Shown: positions 1 through 12,400 of the stretch, one piece after another | Layout of the letters: each line of letters opens with the position of its first letter | Position numbering within the stretch: position 1 is the stretch's first letter | From: Atrina japonica | Taxonomy: Eukaryota; Mollusca; Bivalvia; Pterioida; Pinnidae | Direction: 5' to 3' | Length of the DNA stretch: 64,000 nt | NCBI GenBank assembly: GCA_030159075.1 | Contig: BROG01000004.1 | Location: 2,891,001-2,955,000, forward strand | Translations under genes and position numbers: made by a program | The notes under the pieces: model-generated | The model's input: the letters and a program-made list of their open reading frames with translations, nothing else | Told to the model about the DNA's origin: nothing | Database searches by the model: none

Positions 1-300
1 CCACCTGGTCATAAAGATTATCTTTGCTGTCCTCAATAGTACCTTTTTGTATACAAATCAACCTCTATATAAAGACCACCTGGTCATAAAGATTATCTTT
101 GCTGTCCCCAATAGTACCTTTTTGTATACAAATCAACCTCTATATAAAGACCACCTGGTCATAAAGATTATCTTTGCTGTCCTCAATAGTACCTTTTTGT
201 ATACAAATCAACCTCTATATAAAGACCACCTGGTCATAAAGATTATCTTTGCTGTCCTCAATAGTACTATCTGTGTACAAATCAACCTCTATATAAAGAC
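1..300. repeat. 75-bp tandem repeat (4 copies) inside the MITE
   Basis: Four near-identical 75-bp units start at 1, 76, 151 and 226; the last is 74 bp. The unit is the interior of MITE subfamily B. Because 75 is a multiple of three, an 88-codon frame stays open through it. That frame is a by-product of the period, not a gene. Confidence 0.95.
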
Positions 301-364
301 CACCTCCCTATAAAGACTGGTTTTGTTGTGTCCTTAAGAGGGTCTTTATATACAGGTTTCACTA
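1..364 (-). mobile_element. TA-flanked MITE, subfamily B, internally expanded
   Basis: Reverse-strand copy of the approximately 178-bp element also seen at 12512, 28800 and 30327. The right end reads CAGGTTTCACTA followed by TA (365-366). The left end lies outside the window or has been replaced by the tandem expansion. The interior carries the subfamily B landmarks: CTATATAAAGACCACC and CAAATCAACC. Non-coding. Confidence 0.75.
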
Positions 365-423
365 TACAGTCTTTCTGATAGATATAGAATTATATGTAGA
401 CATGTGTTGAATATGGTACGATA

Positions 424-600
424 TAGTGGGACCCCACTATTAAGATCACCTAACTGACTGACTTACAGTGGTCCGATTAATGAGGTGATCTTTTAGGGAT
501 GTTCTGTACTCATGAGATATTTATCAAGAGACTGGAAATTTATGGTCTGAAATGTGAGGTGGTTTCCTAAGCAAGGTGGTCCTTAGAAGGGGTTCCACTG
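424..600 (+). mobile_element. TA-flanked MITE, subfamily A (177 bp)
   Basis: The left end TAGTGGGACCCC and right end GGGGTTCCACTG are inverted, and TA lies on both sides (422-423, 601-602). The interior matches the copy at 37750: a TTTATCAAGAGACTG core plus GTGGTC-type motifs. Confidence 0.75.
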
Positions 601-602
601 TA

Positions 603-2366
603 TTAACATACAGTAGTATAAAATTCACATGTAGCCTCCAGGGTTCCTTGTTTTTCTGCAAATGCATAATATTGAATGCCTGATTCAGGGTGGTCTTTAG
701 ATATATATTCCTGTTCATCTGCCGTCTCCAGACTTGCATATTCACTTGGGTTGTAATTGAAGACACATAATACAATATTTTAGTGGTTTAACTAAAACCC
801 AAAATGTGTAAGATATGTATAACCAGTCTATTATTGTGTTTAATGGGTTTGAAAAGGTTAAAAAAAAAAGAACCAAAAATTGACCAAATAAGAGATGAAA
901 ATAGATGACCGAATTCTTTTGTGAATTGTTCTTTAATTGGAGAATAATTTACCATTTTTTAAGGGGGAGGGGTATTGATGCAAGACTAACATTTATCTAA
1001 TTAATGAGAATGTTGCCCTTTAACATCCAGTGACTTAGTTACCAGCACTACGTTAAAATATAATGCAGTAATTGTTTGGAGCAAAGGAAAAAATCTTTTG
1101 AATAGAAATATCTCTATGCTACCCACAAAACAGTTCTCCTGTGGAGAAAAAAAATAAATCACAGTGTTAAATTAGCCAGCATTAATCTTCATGGCTCAAG
1201 AGGAAGCTCGCCAAATTTTGTATTTCTCGTTAATTTTCCTTTGTTTGTACCATTTGTCAACATAATTTGATGAATTTTCAAAAAGTTAATGAGTAGATTT
1301 TGACCAGTAAACCTACTTAATTGGGTATTGGTTCTAATTCGCCTTATGTGTATTTCATGGTTTCATTAAATGTAGAGTTCAAACCTTCCTTTATCTTACA
1401 AATTTGTCACTAGGGAAAAAGCTGTGTCTGTCCTTTGTCCCATTACAAGATTACTGATACTGGCTGATCAGATACTTCTTTTCCAATTTTTGTTTTATTT
1501 TGATCTAATTTACTAATTTTTTATACAAAGTTTATGAAGTGCCTTATTTTACTTCTGACAGAGAAAATGTTTCACCAAAATGAATCTTTAGGTAAATTGT
1601 CGTCAATTTTTACTTATGCTGTGAGCCTACACTGATACAGTGAGTGCACTTAGAGGTAAAATTTTTGAAACACTCAAAATGTAGATTATCATTTGATTGA
1701 AGGTATATAGAGGAAATAAATTAGAATAGTGTCTAAATGATGTGGAGATACTTTAAAATTGATAAAATCTTGTCAAGATTTTGAGATTTCTTGATTTCTG
1801 AAGTGACAGTAGATCTATACAATCAAGTACTACTGTAAACTTTTCATCATTTTTTTGTTTTTTTTGTTTTTTTTTTCGGGGCGGACTACACAATTGATAC
1901 AGGGACAATTTTATTAAGTTGTCTCCTGATAATCCATCAAACATGCTTATCATTCTACTTCTTCCCATGCTGAATGAAATGAAGCTGTGATCTAGAATAC
2001 AAAATGATTTGGAACTGATGAACTAACCATACTGCAGTTTACATGCTTGTCACCAAAACTCCACATTAAATTTCCCCTTACTTGCCCACTTCCTTCAATA
2101 AACAAGATATCACCGAATGTCCTCAATGTAAATATTTCAAAATCAGAAGTGACCTTCATGACTTTCAGCTGAAGTCATGTGATCTGAGTACAAACTATTT
2201 TGAAAAAATTGATCGGAATGGAACAACTCGAAAATGGTCTATTCAAGGCAAGCCTTGTTTTACAGTTTACAGCTGTATGGGCATCATCTTGTCCTCTTCT
2301 TCACATTGTCAGATGTTTATTTCTTTTACTGCAAGATATGTGCAATGGAAATATGTGCGATGAAAA
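603..2366. other. A+T-rich stretch without a recognised gene
   Basis: No repeat boundary or convincing gene is visible. A 98-codon open stretch (2070-2363, plus) has a few cysteines (CPQC near its start), but it has no ATG start and no splice-site support and runs into a MITE. I regard it as chance. Poly-T/A runs occur near 1850-1875. Confidence 0.5.
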
Positions 2367-2368
2367 TA

Positions 2369-2691
2369 CCGTATTCGACCCATTAAGTGCCCATCTCCCT
2401 ATAATGGCCCCTCCCCCTTTTTTACATATGATCGAGAATCTTTTCTACCTGATTGACAAGGAGATGTGGACCTGAAAAACCGTAAGTAACAGTTTATCTG
2501 TAGCTGCCATGAGCTACAGAATTATGTTGATAGGTGTCCTCGGTAATAACTACAACAACTTTACCACTGTACCTTAAAAAAAAAAAATCAACTGTTTTAC
2601 GTTAATTTGACTATTAATCAGTCCCATTAAGCACCTACCCCCTTTTTACTGATTTATGTAGCACCCTGGGTGCTTAATGGATTGAATACTG
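2369..2691 (+). mobile_element. TA-flanked MITE, family E (323 bp)
   Basis: The termini CCGTATTCGACCCATTAAG and the inverted CTTAATGGATTGAATACTG are flanked by TA (2367-2368, 2692-2693). The same element occurs at 11158, 22108 (partial) and 29121. The conserved interior is AATAACTACAACAACTTTACC. No coding capacity. Confidence 0.85.
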
Positions 2692-2693
2692 TA

Positions 2694-3830
2694 TGTCACT
2701 TGTAAAACCTTGAACTATTGCACCATTTCATTTTGAGATTCACTCACCAGCAGTAATTACTCTAAATTGTTAAACGAAAAAGTTATTGCATAGCCGTTAC
2801 AGAGAAATTTGTCCAAATTGCTAAATGAACTTGTTAGAAATTGTAACAGAGTTAAATGAAGTATATTAATATGTTAAAAAGCTAATATCATGGTGTTCAT
2901 GCCTTGTAAGATTTCGAAGATTTGATTTTATGGAAGAAACCTCCGTTTCTGCTTTAGGCAATTCTTTGTATTATTAGTCACATCTTCACAACCATAACAA
3001 AAAAAAAATTGTTTGAATCTGCTAAAGAGTAATTAATGCAGCCATTTGCTAACGAATGTTTAATGAGCCATCTAATGGGATGCAAAGTAATTTGGCAGAT
3101 ATGTTTTGTAGATAATATGTTAAAATTCCTGTACACATAAATTCCTTTTTGTCATCTCTATCGAGATAAAAAATACTTTCCATGTGAAAAATTGTTTTAG
3201 TCTAGAAAAAATATTCTTTGAAAGGAAAAACTAAGAAATATTTAACAGCTAGTGTTTGGATAATAGGACCCATCAAGCTGCCGATTTGAGCGTTAACGAA
3301 TGTATTATTTGCGATAAATCAAACATGTTTTTTGTTTAACTCTTACATGATAATTTTTTTGCATCTGATTTCTTTGTTTTTCATACAAACATAAACTCAC
3401 TTGTTTTTGTAATGCGTTATAATCTCAAGGATATTTTCTTATGATTTAGGTAATTAATAAAAACCTTCTGTACTCTCTACGGTCATGCACAAAGAAACAG
3501 ATATAATGTTAAAAACAGAAACATCAAAGACAGCTCCTTTTGTTGTGATTCACATAATCTCTATAATCTGTCGAAAATACAGTATAAAAAGCCATCTTAA
3601 GTAAAAACAGAAATCACAACTCCAATATCATTTCTTTCACTCCCACTTATGTCGCCAAGTAAGAGTTTACTTGGTACAAAACCAAAAAATGATTGTTCCG
3701 AAAATAAACAAAGATATGACGTAATTTTTCATAAATCATCATTTCAAGTTTATATACTCTAAAACCCTTGAAAATATCAAATGCAATGGGGAAAAAAATC
3801 CACAATAAGTGAAACATGTGGCACATTAAC
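2694..3830. other. unique A+T-rich sequence
   Basis: No gene, array or inverted repeat recognised. Confidence 0.5.
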
Positions 3831-3834
3831 TTAA

Positions 3835-4194
3835 AGGGGACATTAGCTGTTTTTTTTGTTTTTTTTTCAAAAAGATTTCCCCCATTTTTACTTCCAGATT
3901 GATATACAAAAGGAGGTATACACAGACATAAACATTCTTAAATTCCTATATATTTTGTGAAAATTGCTTGAGAAACCCAGGTTTGGCACTTTTTCAATTG
4001 CGACTGATTAACTTAACCTTACTTTTTATATATGAATACCACTCTAGACCTGACTTATTTTCACAAAATATATAAAAATGTAAGTTTATTTATGCCTGTG
4101 TATAACTCTTATTTGTTATTGTACATCAAATACAAGTAGTAAAAGTAAAAAAAAAAATTGAAATAATTTTGTCGAAAAATACAGATAATGCCCC
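3835..4194 (+). mobile_element. TTAA-flanked MITE, 360 bp
   Basis: It begins AGGGGACATTAGCTG and ends CAGATAATGCCCC, with TTAA on both sides (3831-3834, 4195-4198), the target signature of piggyBac-type elements. The interior is itself a large imperfect palindrome: ACACAGACATAAACATTC near 3920 faces TTTATGCCTGTGTATA near 4090. A related copy forms the ends of 6202-7068. Confidence 0.75.
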
Positions 4195-4198
4195 TTAA

Positions 4199-4382
<184 letters not shown>

Positions 4383-5556
4383 GCCACTAAATAAAAGTTC
4401 ACAAAGTACAAACCCAACAATATTATTTAGAAATAAACCAAAAAATACGGTGTCATTTTACACAAAACTTCATTTCGGCATCAGAGTTGTTTATCACGAC
4501 ATCAGCTCAATTTTGTTTCTAGCATATGTATGCCATCTGTGCCGCACCATGTTAACTGATAGTCTGAGCTACTTTGATAAAATGGCATTAAAAAATCTTA
4601 TCTTTTAAACATTTTTTGTCAGATTATTTTTTTTTACAAATGTTTAGCGAACACCAATATTGTACCATCGTGGTATGACTGCTGTACAACCACCTAACTA
4701 TCCTGGGCATTTGACGTTCAGTTTAGAATCATGATACCAGGGATTAAATCCTCACAGTGGGAAGTGTCATATCTTATCGTTAAATGGTCCCAGATGTAAT
4801 CGGAGAGTTTGGCACACAATGTAGGACTGCCCCATCTATGTGTTCATTCACCCCCATTGCCACTTTCAGACTTGGTTTGTATTTTGTATGCTTTCTTATC
4901 TATAGAAAACTAATTATGATATTTTATATTTCATCAAATGTATAAAATTATTTTCCTGATTCAAAAATAAATTGTTTAACATTTGAACATGACATTATGA
5001 AATTATTATGCCAGGAAGGGGGGGGCAAACAATTTTTATGAAAATGATTTCCCTGGTTTAAAATTTGTTTTCATATATCTTTTGATTACTGCACTAAACA
5101 TAATACAATAACATTTGAAACCATTTGCTTTCATGCTGATAATATAAGAGTTTTGCTTGTATGTGAAAAAGTGGAGGGACAAACACCCCCCTGCCCCTAG
5201 TTCCTTTTCTTATGTTTATAACCAATAAATGATGTCAGGGTCTTGGGTAATGTAACTATTCTTTATATCAAAAAGGTGGTCTATTTCTACAATTATTGAC
5301 ATACAACTTTATATCTACATTTATCTGAAGAATATTTCCTTGCTGTTTTAAATATTTACAGCAGAATGCAAGCACAGGAAATTGTCTGTATAGGTTTTGT
5401 ACTCTTATGTGAAAATAAAAATAAAATATTTAACAAAACTTAGGTGTATATAATACACCCTTCTCACTGATCTTTAAGTGTTTTTAGTTGTTTAAATACA
5501 CTGAAAACCAGTTACGTACACACCCTTATGTTTGTACTAATTTACCTTGTTTGTAG

Positions 5557-5622
5557 GCCGAGAACTTGACTTTAGAACTGGTTATTCTGATCAACAAACA
5601 TCATGAAACTGCCATATTCTGA
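5557..5622 (+). CDS. possible 3' exon fragment (weak)
   Basis: A textbook branch-point word TACTAAT lies upstream of a pyrimidine-rich stretch and TTTGTAG, followed by 21 open codons (AENLTLELVILINKHHETAI...) ending in TGA. A second frame is open for 15 codons. No good donor follows. The splice signals are visible, but the coding status is inference and the peptide is not recognised. Confidence 0.15.
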   Translation, partial: AENLTLELVILINKHHETAIF

Positions 5623-5716
5623 CAAAGTCCATTTTAAAGTTTTTTACCCATTTTTATGGCTAGATTTGACATTATTTAACAGCTGTTATTTCTGCTATTT
5701 TTTGTCTTGTTTCCAG

Positions 5717-5765
5717 ATCTTAATGGCATTTGTTGTGATGGATACAACAGCCATCCAATGATCTA
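5717..5765 (+). CDS. possible terminal exon fragment (weak)
   Basis: A strong pyrimidine tract and acceptor (TTTGTCTTGTTTCCAG) are followed by a short open stretch that can read LNGICCDGYNSHPMI before TAA at 5763-5765. It is only about 16 codons, so chance is likely. It could be an alternative 3' end of the same hypothetical transcript as the segment at 5557. Product unknown. Confidence 0.14.
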
Positions 5766-6201
5766 ACCACAGGAAGAAAGAACTGGTCTCTCAGACATTT
5801 ATGTATGCAATTTGTGCCTTTTATTTGGCTTCTGATTTCAAACATTCTGCATATTCTGAAATCCAAATCTTAGATGTACCAGAAAAGATGGATTTACAAA
5901 TGATATGAGGCATAGAGAAGAATGTTGATTGAAATGAAACTGAAATGCAGTGAATTTTAGTATTCAAAACAATAATTTTTGTTTGTTTGATTGTATCTGT
6001 AGTTTTGACACAAATATCTGATGATCACTTCTTTGTATTCTTAATGGTTATTTTTTTGTTTCCCTGTTTTATTGTTGCTTTAAATTCTGTCAGATTTTTC
6101 ACATGTATAGAAGCATCGCTGACTACAGTTAAAGTACCATAAATTTTGACCTGTGCTATGGACTCATACCAAAATGGTGATGGATCTTATTAATTCCTTA
6201 A

Positions 6202-7068
6202 AGGGGAATTAGCTGAACCAAATGCTCAAGTGAGCTAGTGTGATCATTACTGTCTGTTGTGTGGCTTCCGTCCGTAAACTTTTCACATTTTCGAATTCTT
6301 CTCTGAAACCACTGAAGGGATTTTAATGAAACTTTACAGGAAGCAAGTGCTCAAAGTCCTTTACCACCTTTGTAGTTTTAAGTTAGAACGGCCCCGTGAT
6401 GGATCCAGGTCCAGGCAAAATAGGTCACATAAGGTACCCCTCTTTAAAAATTTCTGAGTGATATACATGGATGTATGATTCAAGTTTGTATTTTTCATAG
6501 AAATTGGAATATTAATTTTTGATGCATTTTTTGAGGATTTTTCAGACTTTGTCATTTTCTTTCATTTTTTTTTTTAATTTGTTTTACTTGTATATAGGTG
6601 AAGAAATGTTTTTATGCAAGAATTTTGCTGAAATGTAGTTTTTAGATGTTTTTATGAATTTCTTATAACTGCAATATTGTTTCTTGGCCAGGTCAGCCTA
6701 CATGTACATATTCTTCTTTGTTTTCTCTCCACATTTGTAGATGGTTCTCAGGTGAGCGATTGAGGCCCTCTTGGGCCTCTTGTTTTTCAGAAATTTTTCT
6801 TTCTTATTTTACTACCTAGATTAATGTACAATAACAAATTAGAGATATACACAGGCATAAAAATTCTTATATTCCTATATATTATGTGAAAAAAAGTTCT
6901 TGTCCAGTGTGGTATGCATATACAAATAATAAGGTTGAATAAATCAATTGCAAACAAATAATTGCTTAACTGGGTTTGCAAATGAATAATTGCGGAAGTG
7001 GGTTCCCTATAGGAAGTAAAAAATGTTTTAACATTTTTTTGAGGAGGGAAAACACAGCTAATGACCCT
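6202..7068 (+). mobile_element. TTAA MITE split by another dispersed element
   Basis: The left end AGGGGAATTAGCTG follows TTAA (6198-6201). The right end CAGCTAATGACCCT precedes TTAA (7069-7072). Sequence at 6830-6895 matches the interior of the 3835-4194 element. The middle, about 6215-6790, is a different dispersed element. Confidence 0.6.
6215..6790 (+). mobile_element. dispersed element ending CAGGTGAGCGA...GGCCTCTTGTTT
   Basis: It begins near AATGCTCAAGTGAGCTAG and ends TCTCAGGTGAGCGATT, then GGGCCTCTTGTTTTT. From memory, this terminal phrase is widespread in mollusc genomes. The block GTGATATACATGGATGTATG to TTCAGACTTTGTCATTTTC matches the fragment at 34216-34500. Non-coding; class unknown. 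Confidence 0.6.
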
Positions 7069-7167
7069 TTAATCCAAAAGATCCATGACCATTGTTTCAT
7101 GTATATGTGACAAAGGAACAGTTCATTGCTGTTTGTTTTTCTTTGTTTGTTTCTATCTGTGGTCTAA

Positions 7168-7275
7168 AATGTCACACCCAACATCTTTCCAACCTGGATA
7201 CAAGATATTTGGGAAAAAGACCACTAGTCTCCTGTGAGTAAACTGGCAAACTGTCTCACAAAATCAGTTTATAAT
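7168..7275 (-). mobile_element. SINE2 body fragment
   Basis: On the reverse strand it reads TTTGTGAGACAGTTTGCCAG, then a GGTGGTCTC-like and an AACCAGG-like block, matching the body of the SINE2 copies at 40550 and 51250. The tRNA-like head is not recognisable. Confidence 0.5.
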
Positions 7276-7662
7276 CAAGTAGGGTATCTCTCACGGAGTA
7301 GGTTGCTTCCCCCCCTTTAAACACACACCCTACCATTCATAAGGATGGCTTGTAGATGATTTAATTGACTACATGCTATGTGAGCAGTTCTCTCAAAATG
7401 AAGATTGTCTCCGGAAACTTGGAGTGTAAATCTATAACCACCTTTTGGCAATGAATCCTTTATTACAAAGCTGCACATGGTTAAGCTATAAAATGTAGAA
7501 ATGAAACGCTCTTTGTTTAAAACTGCCTCGCTTTTATTTTGTATAATATTGTAAATGTGTATGTAATTAATTAAGACAGGATATTCCTGGTTGCTTAATC
7601 AATTTCCATCTGTTAAAATCATGTGCTGTTGTGCTTCCTGTGCACTTAACTGAAATGTTGGT

Positions 7663-7665
<3 letters not shown>
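7276..7665. other. unique sequence
   Basis: No recognised feature. Confidence 0.5.
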
Positions 7666-7668
<3 letters not shown>

Positions 7669-7716
<48 letters not shown>

Positions 7717-7858
7717 GTCTCTCTCTCTTTCTCTCTTTCTCCTCTCCTTCTCTCTCTCCTTCTCTCTCTGTCTCTCTCTCTCTCTTTCTGTCTCTTTCTC
7801 TTTCTCCTCTCTCTCTCCCTCTCTCTCTCCCTCCCTCCCTCTCTCTCTCTCTCTTCCT

Positions 7859-7927
<69 letters not shown>
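7669..7927. repeat. compound CT microsatellite
   Basis: About 260 bp of CT with CTTT, CCCT and CTGT interruptions; the purest stretch is about 7867-7927, followed by a short TA run. Long RE/LS frames on both strands are artefacts of this tract. Confidence 0.98.
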
Positions 7928-7937
<10 letters not shown>

Positions 7938-8037
7938 GTAGGTCAAACAAATACATATACATGTTATATGAAACAGAAGAAAATTAGAAAATATGGCTTG
8001 GATTTGGACCAACAGTTTGGCTATCTAATTAATTATA

Positions 8038-9590
8038 ACCAGGTACAGCAACCTACTCAGTGAGAGATACTCTAATGAAATATACCCAGATAGAGCTACC
8101 TAGTACTGTACACAAATATACCCAGATAGATACCTAGTACCCTATTCAAATATACTTAGATACAGCTACCTAGTATCTTACTCAAATATACCCAGATACA
8201 GCTACAGGTTTACTCAAACATACCCAGATACAGCTTCAAATATACTATAGAAATACCCAGCTACCCAAATAAGATACCTTACTCAAATTATACCCTACCT
8301 AGTACCCTAGCTCACCCAAAATAGCTACCTAGTACCCTACTCAAATTACCCAGATATAGCAACCTAGTACCCTACTCAAATTACCCAGATACAGCAACCT
8401 AGTACCCTACTCAAATTACCCAGATACAGCTAACTGGTACCGTACTCAAATTACCCAGATAAAGCTACCTAGTACCCTACTCAAATATACATAGATACAG
8501 CTACCAAGTACCTTATTAAAATATACCCAGATACAGCTACCAAGTACCCTACTTAAATATACCCAGATACAGCTACCTAGTACCCTACTAAATAGTACCC
8601 TATACTGTAAATATACCCAGATACAGATACCTAGTACCCTATTCAAATATACTTAGATACAGTTACCTAGTATCTTACTCAAATATACCCAGATACAGCT
8701 ACCTAGTACCCTACTCAAATATACCCAGATACAGCTACCTAGTACTTTACTCAAACATACCCAGATACAGCTACCTAGTAAGTACCCTATACAAATATAC
8801 CCAGATATACCCAAATACAGCTACCCGATACCTTACTCAAATTACCCAGATACAGCTAATTGGTACCCTACTCAAATTACCCAGATAAAGCTACCTAGTA
8901 CCCTACTCAAATATACATAGATACATAGATACAGCTACCAAGTACCTTATTAAAATATACCCAGATACAGCTACCAAGTACCCTACTTAAATATACCCAG
9001 ATACAGCTACATATACCTAGTACTTTACTCAAATTTACCAGGATACAGCTATCTAGTACCCTATACAAATATACCCAGATTCAGCTACCTAGTATCCTAT
9101 ACAAATATACCCAGATACAGCTACCTAGCACCTTGCTCAAATCACCCAGCCACCTACTCCCCTGCTCAAATAAACCCAGATACAACTACCTAGTACCTTT
9201 CTCAAATATATCCAGATACAGCTACCTATAGCCAACTACCCTATTACAATATACCCAGATATATATGCCTAACTATCCTAATCAAATCAAACAGCTACCT
9301 ATATTCAGATACAGCTACCTATAGCCAACAACCCAACTCAGATATACCCAGATATATCTGCCTAGTTATCCTAATCAAATACAGTGAAACCTGTATAGGG
9401 GCCACCCAGGGGACCAGAAAATATTGAACTTTATGTACAGGGGATCCTTATACACAGGTTCAATTTAGTTGAAAGTATGCAGTCAAGGGACTTGAAAATA
9501 CTTGCCTTTATAGACAGGTGATCCTTATATAGAGGTGGCCACTATAGCAGGTTTTACTTTATATTCAGATGCAGCTATATATCTTAATTG
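8038..9590. repeat. 36-bp tandem array (about 37 units) with a MITE inside
   Basis: Degenerate units of 36 bp on the theme ATACCCAGATACAGCTACCT AGTACCCTACTCAAAT. Some units lose the TA step. Order decays toward 9240-9380. A 178-bp MITE (9382-9559) interrupts it, after which array-like TATTCAGATGCAGCTA resumes. Confidence 0.93.
9382..9559 (+). mobile_element. TA-flanked MITE, subfamily D (178 bp)
   Basis: CAGTGAAACCTGTATAGGGG at the left and GCAGGTTTTACTT at the right are inverted, with TA at 9380-9381 and 9560-9561. It is inserted in the 36-bp array, so it is younger than the array at this point. Its length and end structure match subfamilies A-C. Confidence 0.8.
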
Positions 9591-11155
9591 ATGAAAATTA
9601 TAAAAGTATGCCATATATGCTCAGTACTGAATGCTTTAAAGAGTCTGAAAATTGGTCACCGGCATCATATCTGCCATATTGAAATATTTTTTTGCCCCAT
9701 GTCTAGGATAAATACGAAAAATTCACATATAACCACTTTTGGTATTTTTATGTAAAACCTATCCAGAGAGGTGAGCATTTTACAAGTAAACATTTTACGT
9801 GAAAATATTTGGAGCTATTTCAGTCCTTTCATTCTCAAAAAATGTTTCGCCTTAGTATACCACTCCCTGAATTTAATCTCATCTACAGCCTGCCTCTATG
9901 GTGTACCACAATTTCCTTTTTCTTCAAATGTGTTAGAGCTAGAAGTCCTCATCTTTTGCTCCTTTTTGTAGTTTTTGCCATATTTGATGTAACTAGTGAA
10001 ATATTGGATGATCTGGCTAGTCCTCAGAAAATGAATGCTGAAACTTAACACGGGTTTCATAAAATTAATTTATCATTCAAATTTATATACTTGTTTTTAC
10101 TTTAAAACGTAGACATAAATTCAAAGCATGTAAATCACTGGGAAATGAAGAAAATTGTGTAATTGTTCAAATACTTTTCTTGTGGCAAAATCAAGAGAAA
10201 GTTTCAGTTTAAGGTCCTGACACATTAAATAACTTTAGGTTGTTTTATTTGTTTTAATCACAAACAACTCACCAAAACATATGCATCATCTCTTCCCGAC
10301 ATAAATATGAAACAGAGACAATATTTAAGTGTGATATCTGCATATTGTCAGTATTTCGGCACTCTCACTTCGAAAAAAAATTGGAATTTGAGGCTTAAAC
10401 TTATAAAGTTTTCTTTACATCTAGTACTGACCATTTTTTCACCTTCATGTAACCTTGACCCCTTTCAACCTTCTATATGTAGAATTTTCTTTTGGCAAGT
10501 AAAAGTTTTGTGCAAGTCAATATCACAGGTCAAAGTTCATGATGCCTGTCATTGGCTATGTCTGTATACATGAAATAGATATGCTTAGAGGGATGTTAAA
10601 ACAAAAATAAAACAAAATTCTTTGTCAATATAAAGTCAGTGAGACTGGAGACATGTTATGACTCAGGAGCTGCAGATTTATTTTTTTTTAATATTATTCT
10701 ACGTTTTGACATTTTCTGGTATTTGTCAGTGTAGCAGCATTAGGCTGTCCCTCAGTATAATCCTGTAATGATTGAGATAGAGATTTGCATGAAGCCAGTA
10801 TCAGATCGCCAAGTACAACCATATTTACAATTGAAATGTGACTGTTTTGTTAGCGACTGGTACCAGAAATCACAGATAATGTCATGTTGTTATGTAATTA
10901 GGTCCATTTGGTATTAGCAGATGTTCCCAAAAGCTCTTGTTAAATATGGAAAATAATAACTGTTTCATGATTTCATTTCATTTTATGTTTAATCAATTGA
11001 AAAATATAGTTATCAACATTTAAAATGAAAATTAGTCGCTTTTATATTAGAAAATAATTTCATCTTTGTCTGACATCTTAAAGCTTCATGACCCACACCC
11101 ATTTTCACTGCAGGGCATAGTCTAAAATATGAATTGAAGTCGAAGTTTTAGAACT
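9591..11155. other. unique A+T-rich sequence
   Basis: No gene, array or element boundary recognised. Short open frames at 9771-10048 and 10307-10573 lack coding signs. Confidence 0.5.
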
Positions 11156-11157
11156 TA

Positions 11158-11491
11158 CCATATTCGACCCTATAAGCGCCCTCCCCCCTCTCTATAGTTC
11201 AGATGTATTATCATTTTTTCACACAATATCAAGCATCTTTACTAATCAGTTGACAAGGAAATGTGGACCAAAAAAAAATGTAAATAACAGTTTACTTTAC
11301 ACCCCAGCAATGGAAGAATATTGATGGGTGTCCTTTGTATTAACTACGACAACTTTACCACCATGACTTATAAAAATATTGACTGCTTTATGTCAATTTG
11401 ACTATTACATGTAATTGCTTGATCCCAATAATTGCCCACCCCTTTTTTCCTGTTTTTGTAGTGCCCTGGGCACTTATTGGGTCAAATATGG
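11158..11491 (+). mobile_element. TA-flanked MITE, family E
   Basis: The ends CCATATTCGACCC and GGGTCAAATATGG are inverted, with TA at 11156-11157 and 11492-11493. Colinear with 2369-2691 and 29121-29430. Confidence 0.85.
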
Positions 11492-11589
11492 TATTTTCCT
11501 TCATTAAAGTGACCAAAGGTGAAACGGGCTCATATTCCATCAAGATTTATTTAACTTGTATTTTATGCTTTGCGCAACGGTTTGTCAGT

Positions 11590-11720
11590 TTTTGGACAGT
11601 TTATAATGGTAGAGAAAACCTGGTTACAATATACCCAGGGAACAGCAGTTTGCAGACCCTCTACAAATAACATGGCAAAATGCCTCACAAAATGAGTTTC
11701 ATTGGAGCTCCTCTGAGCTG
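11590..11720 (-). mobile_element. SINE2 body fragment (old)
   Basis: The reverse strand shows the SINE2 body in order: ACTCATTTTGTGAGGC, then TATTGTAACCAGG and TTCTCTACCATTA. It is divergent and the head is not recognisable. Confidence 0.5.
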
Positions 11721-11756
11721 TAACTAGAGGAACAGGAAATGTAGCACTTGATATGA

Positions 11757-11985
11757 TATTGTATAGAAAAATCTATATAACCTGACAGAGTGGATTCTTG
11801 AAAATGACACTGGTAGGAGTAATCGTTCTTATTTTTCATCATGCATACGGTTTTTCAGTTGGTAATAAACGCTATTCCCATGAAGCCTGCCTCAAGCAAA
11901 AATTGAGTAGAATCGACTACATGATAATGATAATGAAATGGTTACTCCGTCCGGCCAAGTTATGTGAATCAGACAATAATACTGT
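11757..11985 (+). mobile_element. MITE family F, copy 1
   Basis: Left CTATATAACCTGACAGAGTG and right TTACTCCGTCCGGCCAAGTT are imperfectly inverted, and CTGGTAGGAGTAATCGTTC lies inside. Same layout as 21009-21282. A 66-codon open frame across it is repeat sequence, not a gene. Confidence 0.6.
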
Positions 11986-12311
11986 TATCCTTTAACAGGA
12001 GAGGTCCTCGCCATCAGGATTAAATATGAGACCCAGAATTATTAATTGTATCCTTGTGCTCTATGCTGTATGTACATAAGACTCAAATTGTCTGGTGCTC
12101 TGGAAAAAATCAAAATCATGATCCAGTATGATGGCAGATATCACAAATGCACCATTACTGCACTGGTGTCCATAGCATAGGTAAAAATTTGTTGTGCTAC
12201 ACAATTGCCATATACCTGTGAGTGAAAATGTAAGATGTATTAAATCAGATGAAGAAGCACAAGTATCGTAAACAGTCTTATGTTAGCATCATTTTTATTC
12301 ATACTCTTCTA

Positions 12312-12400
12312 CAGTGGAACCTATCTCAAAAGACCAATCTCATGAAAGACCACCTGTCTTGAGAGACATTTCAGTGGCATATTGGGTGGTGTTGCAAGTC
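12312..12400 (+). mobile_element. TA-flanked MITE, subfamily C fragment
   Basis: Left end only: TA then CAGTGGAACCTATCTCAAAA, followed by AGACCACCTGTCTTGAGAGA. It lacks the right terminus seen at 40298. Confidence 0.55.

Noticed and set aside
2070..2363. 98-codon open stretch with CPQC
   Set aside because: No ATG at the start, no acceptor, and it runs to the edge of a MITE; the cysteine pattern does not match a zinc finger I can name.
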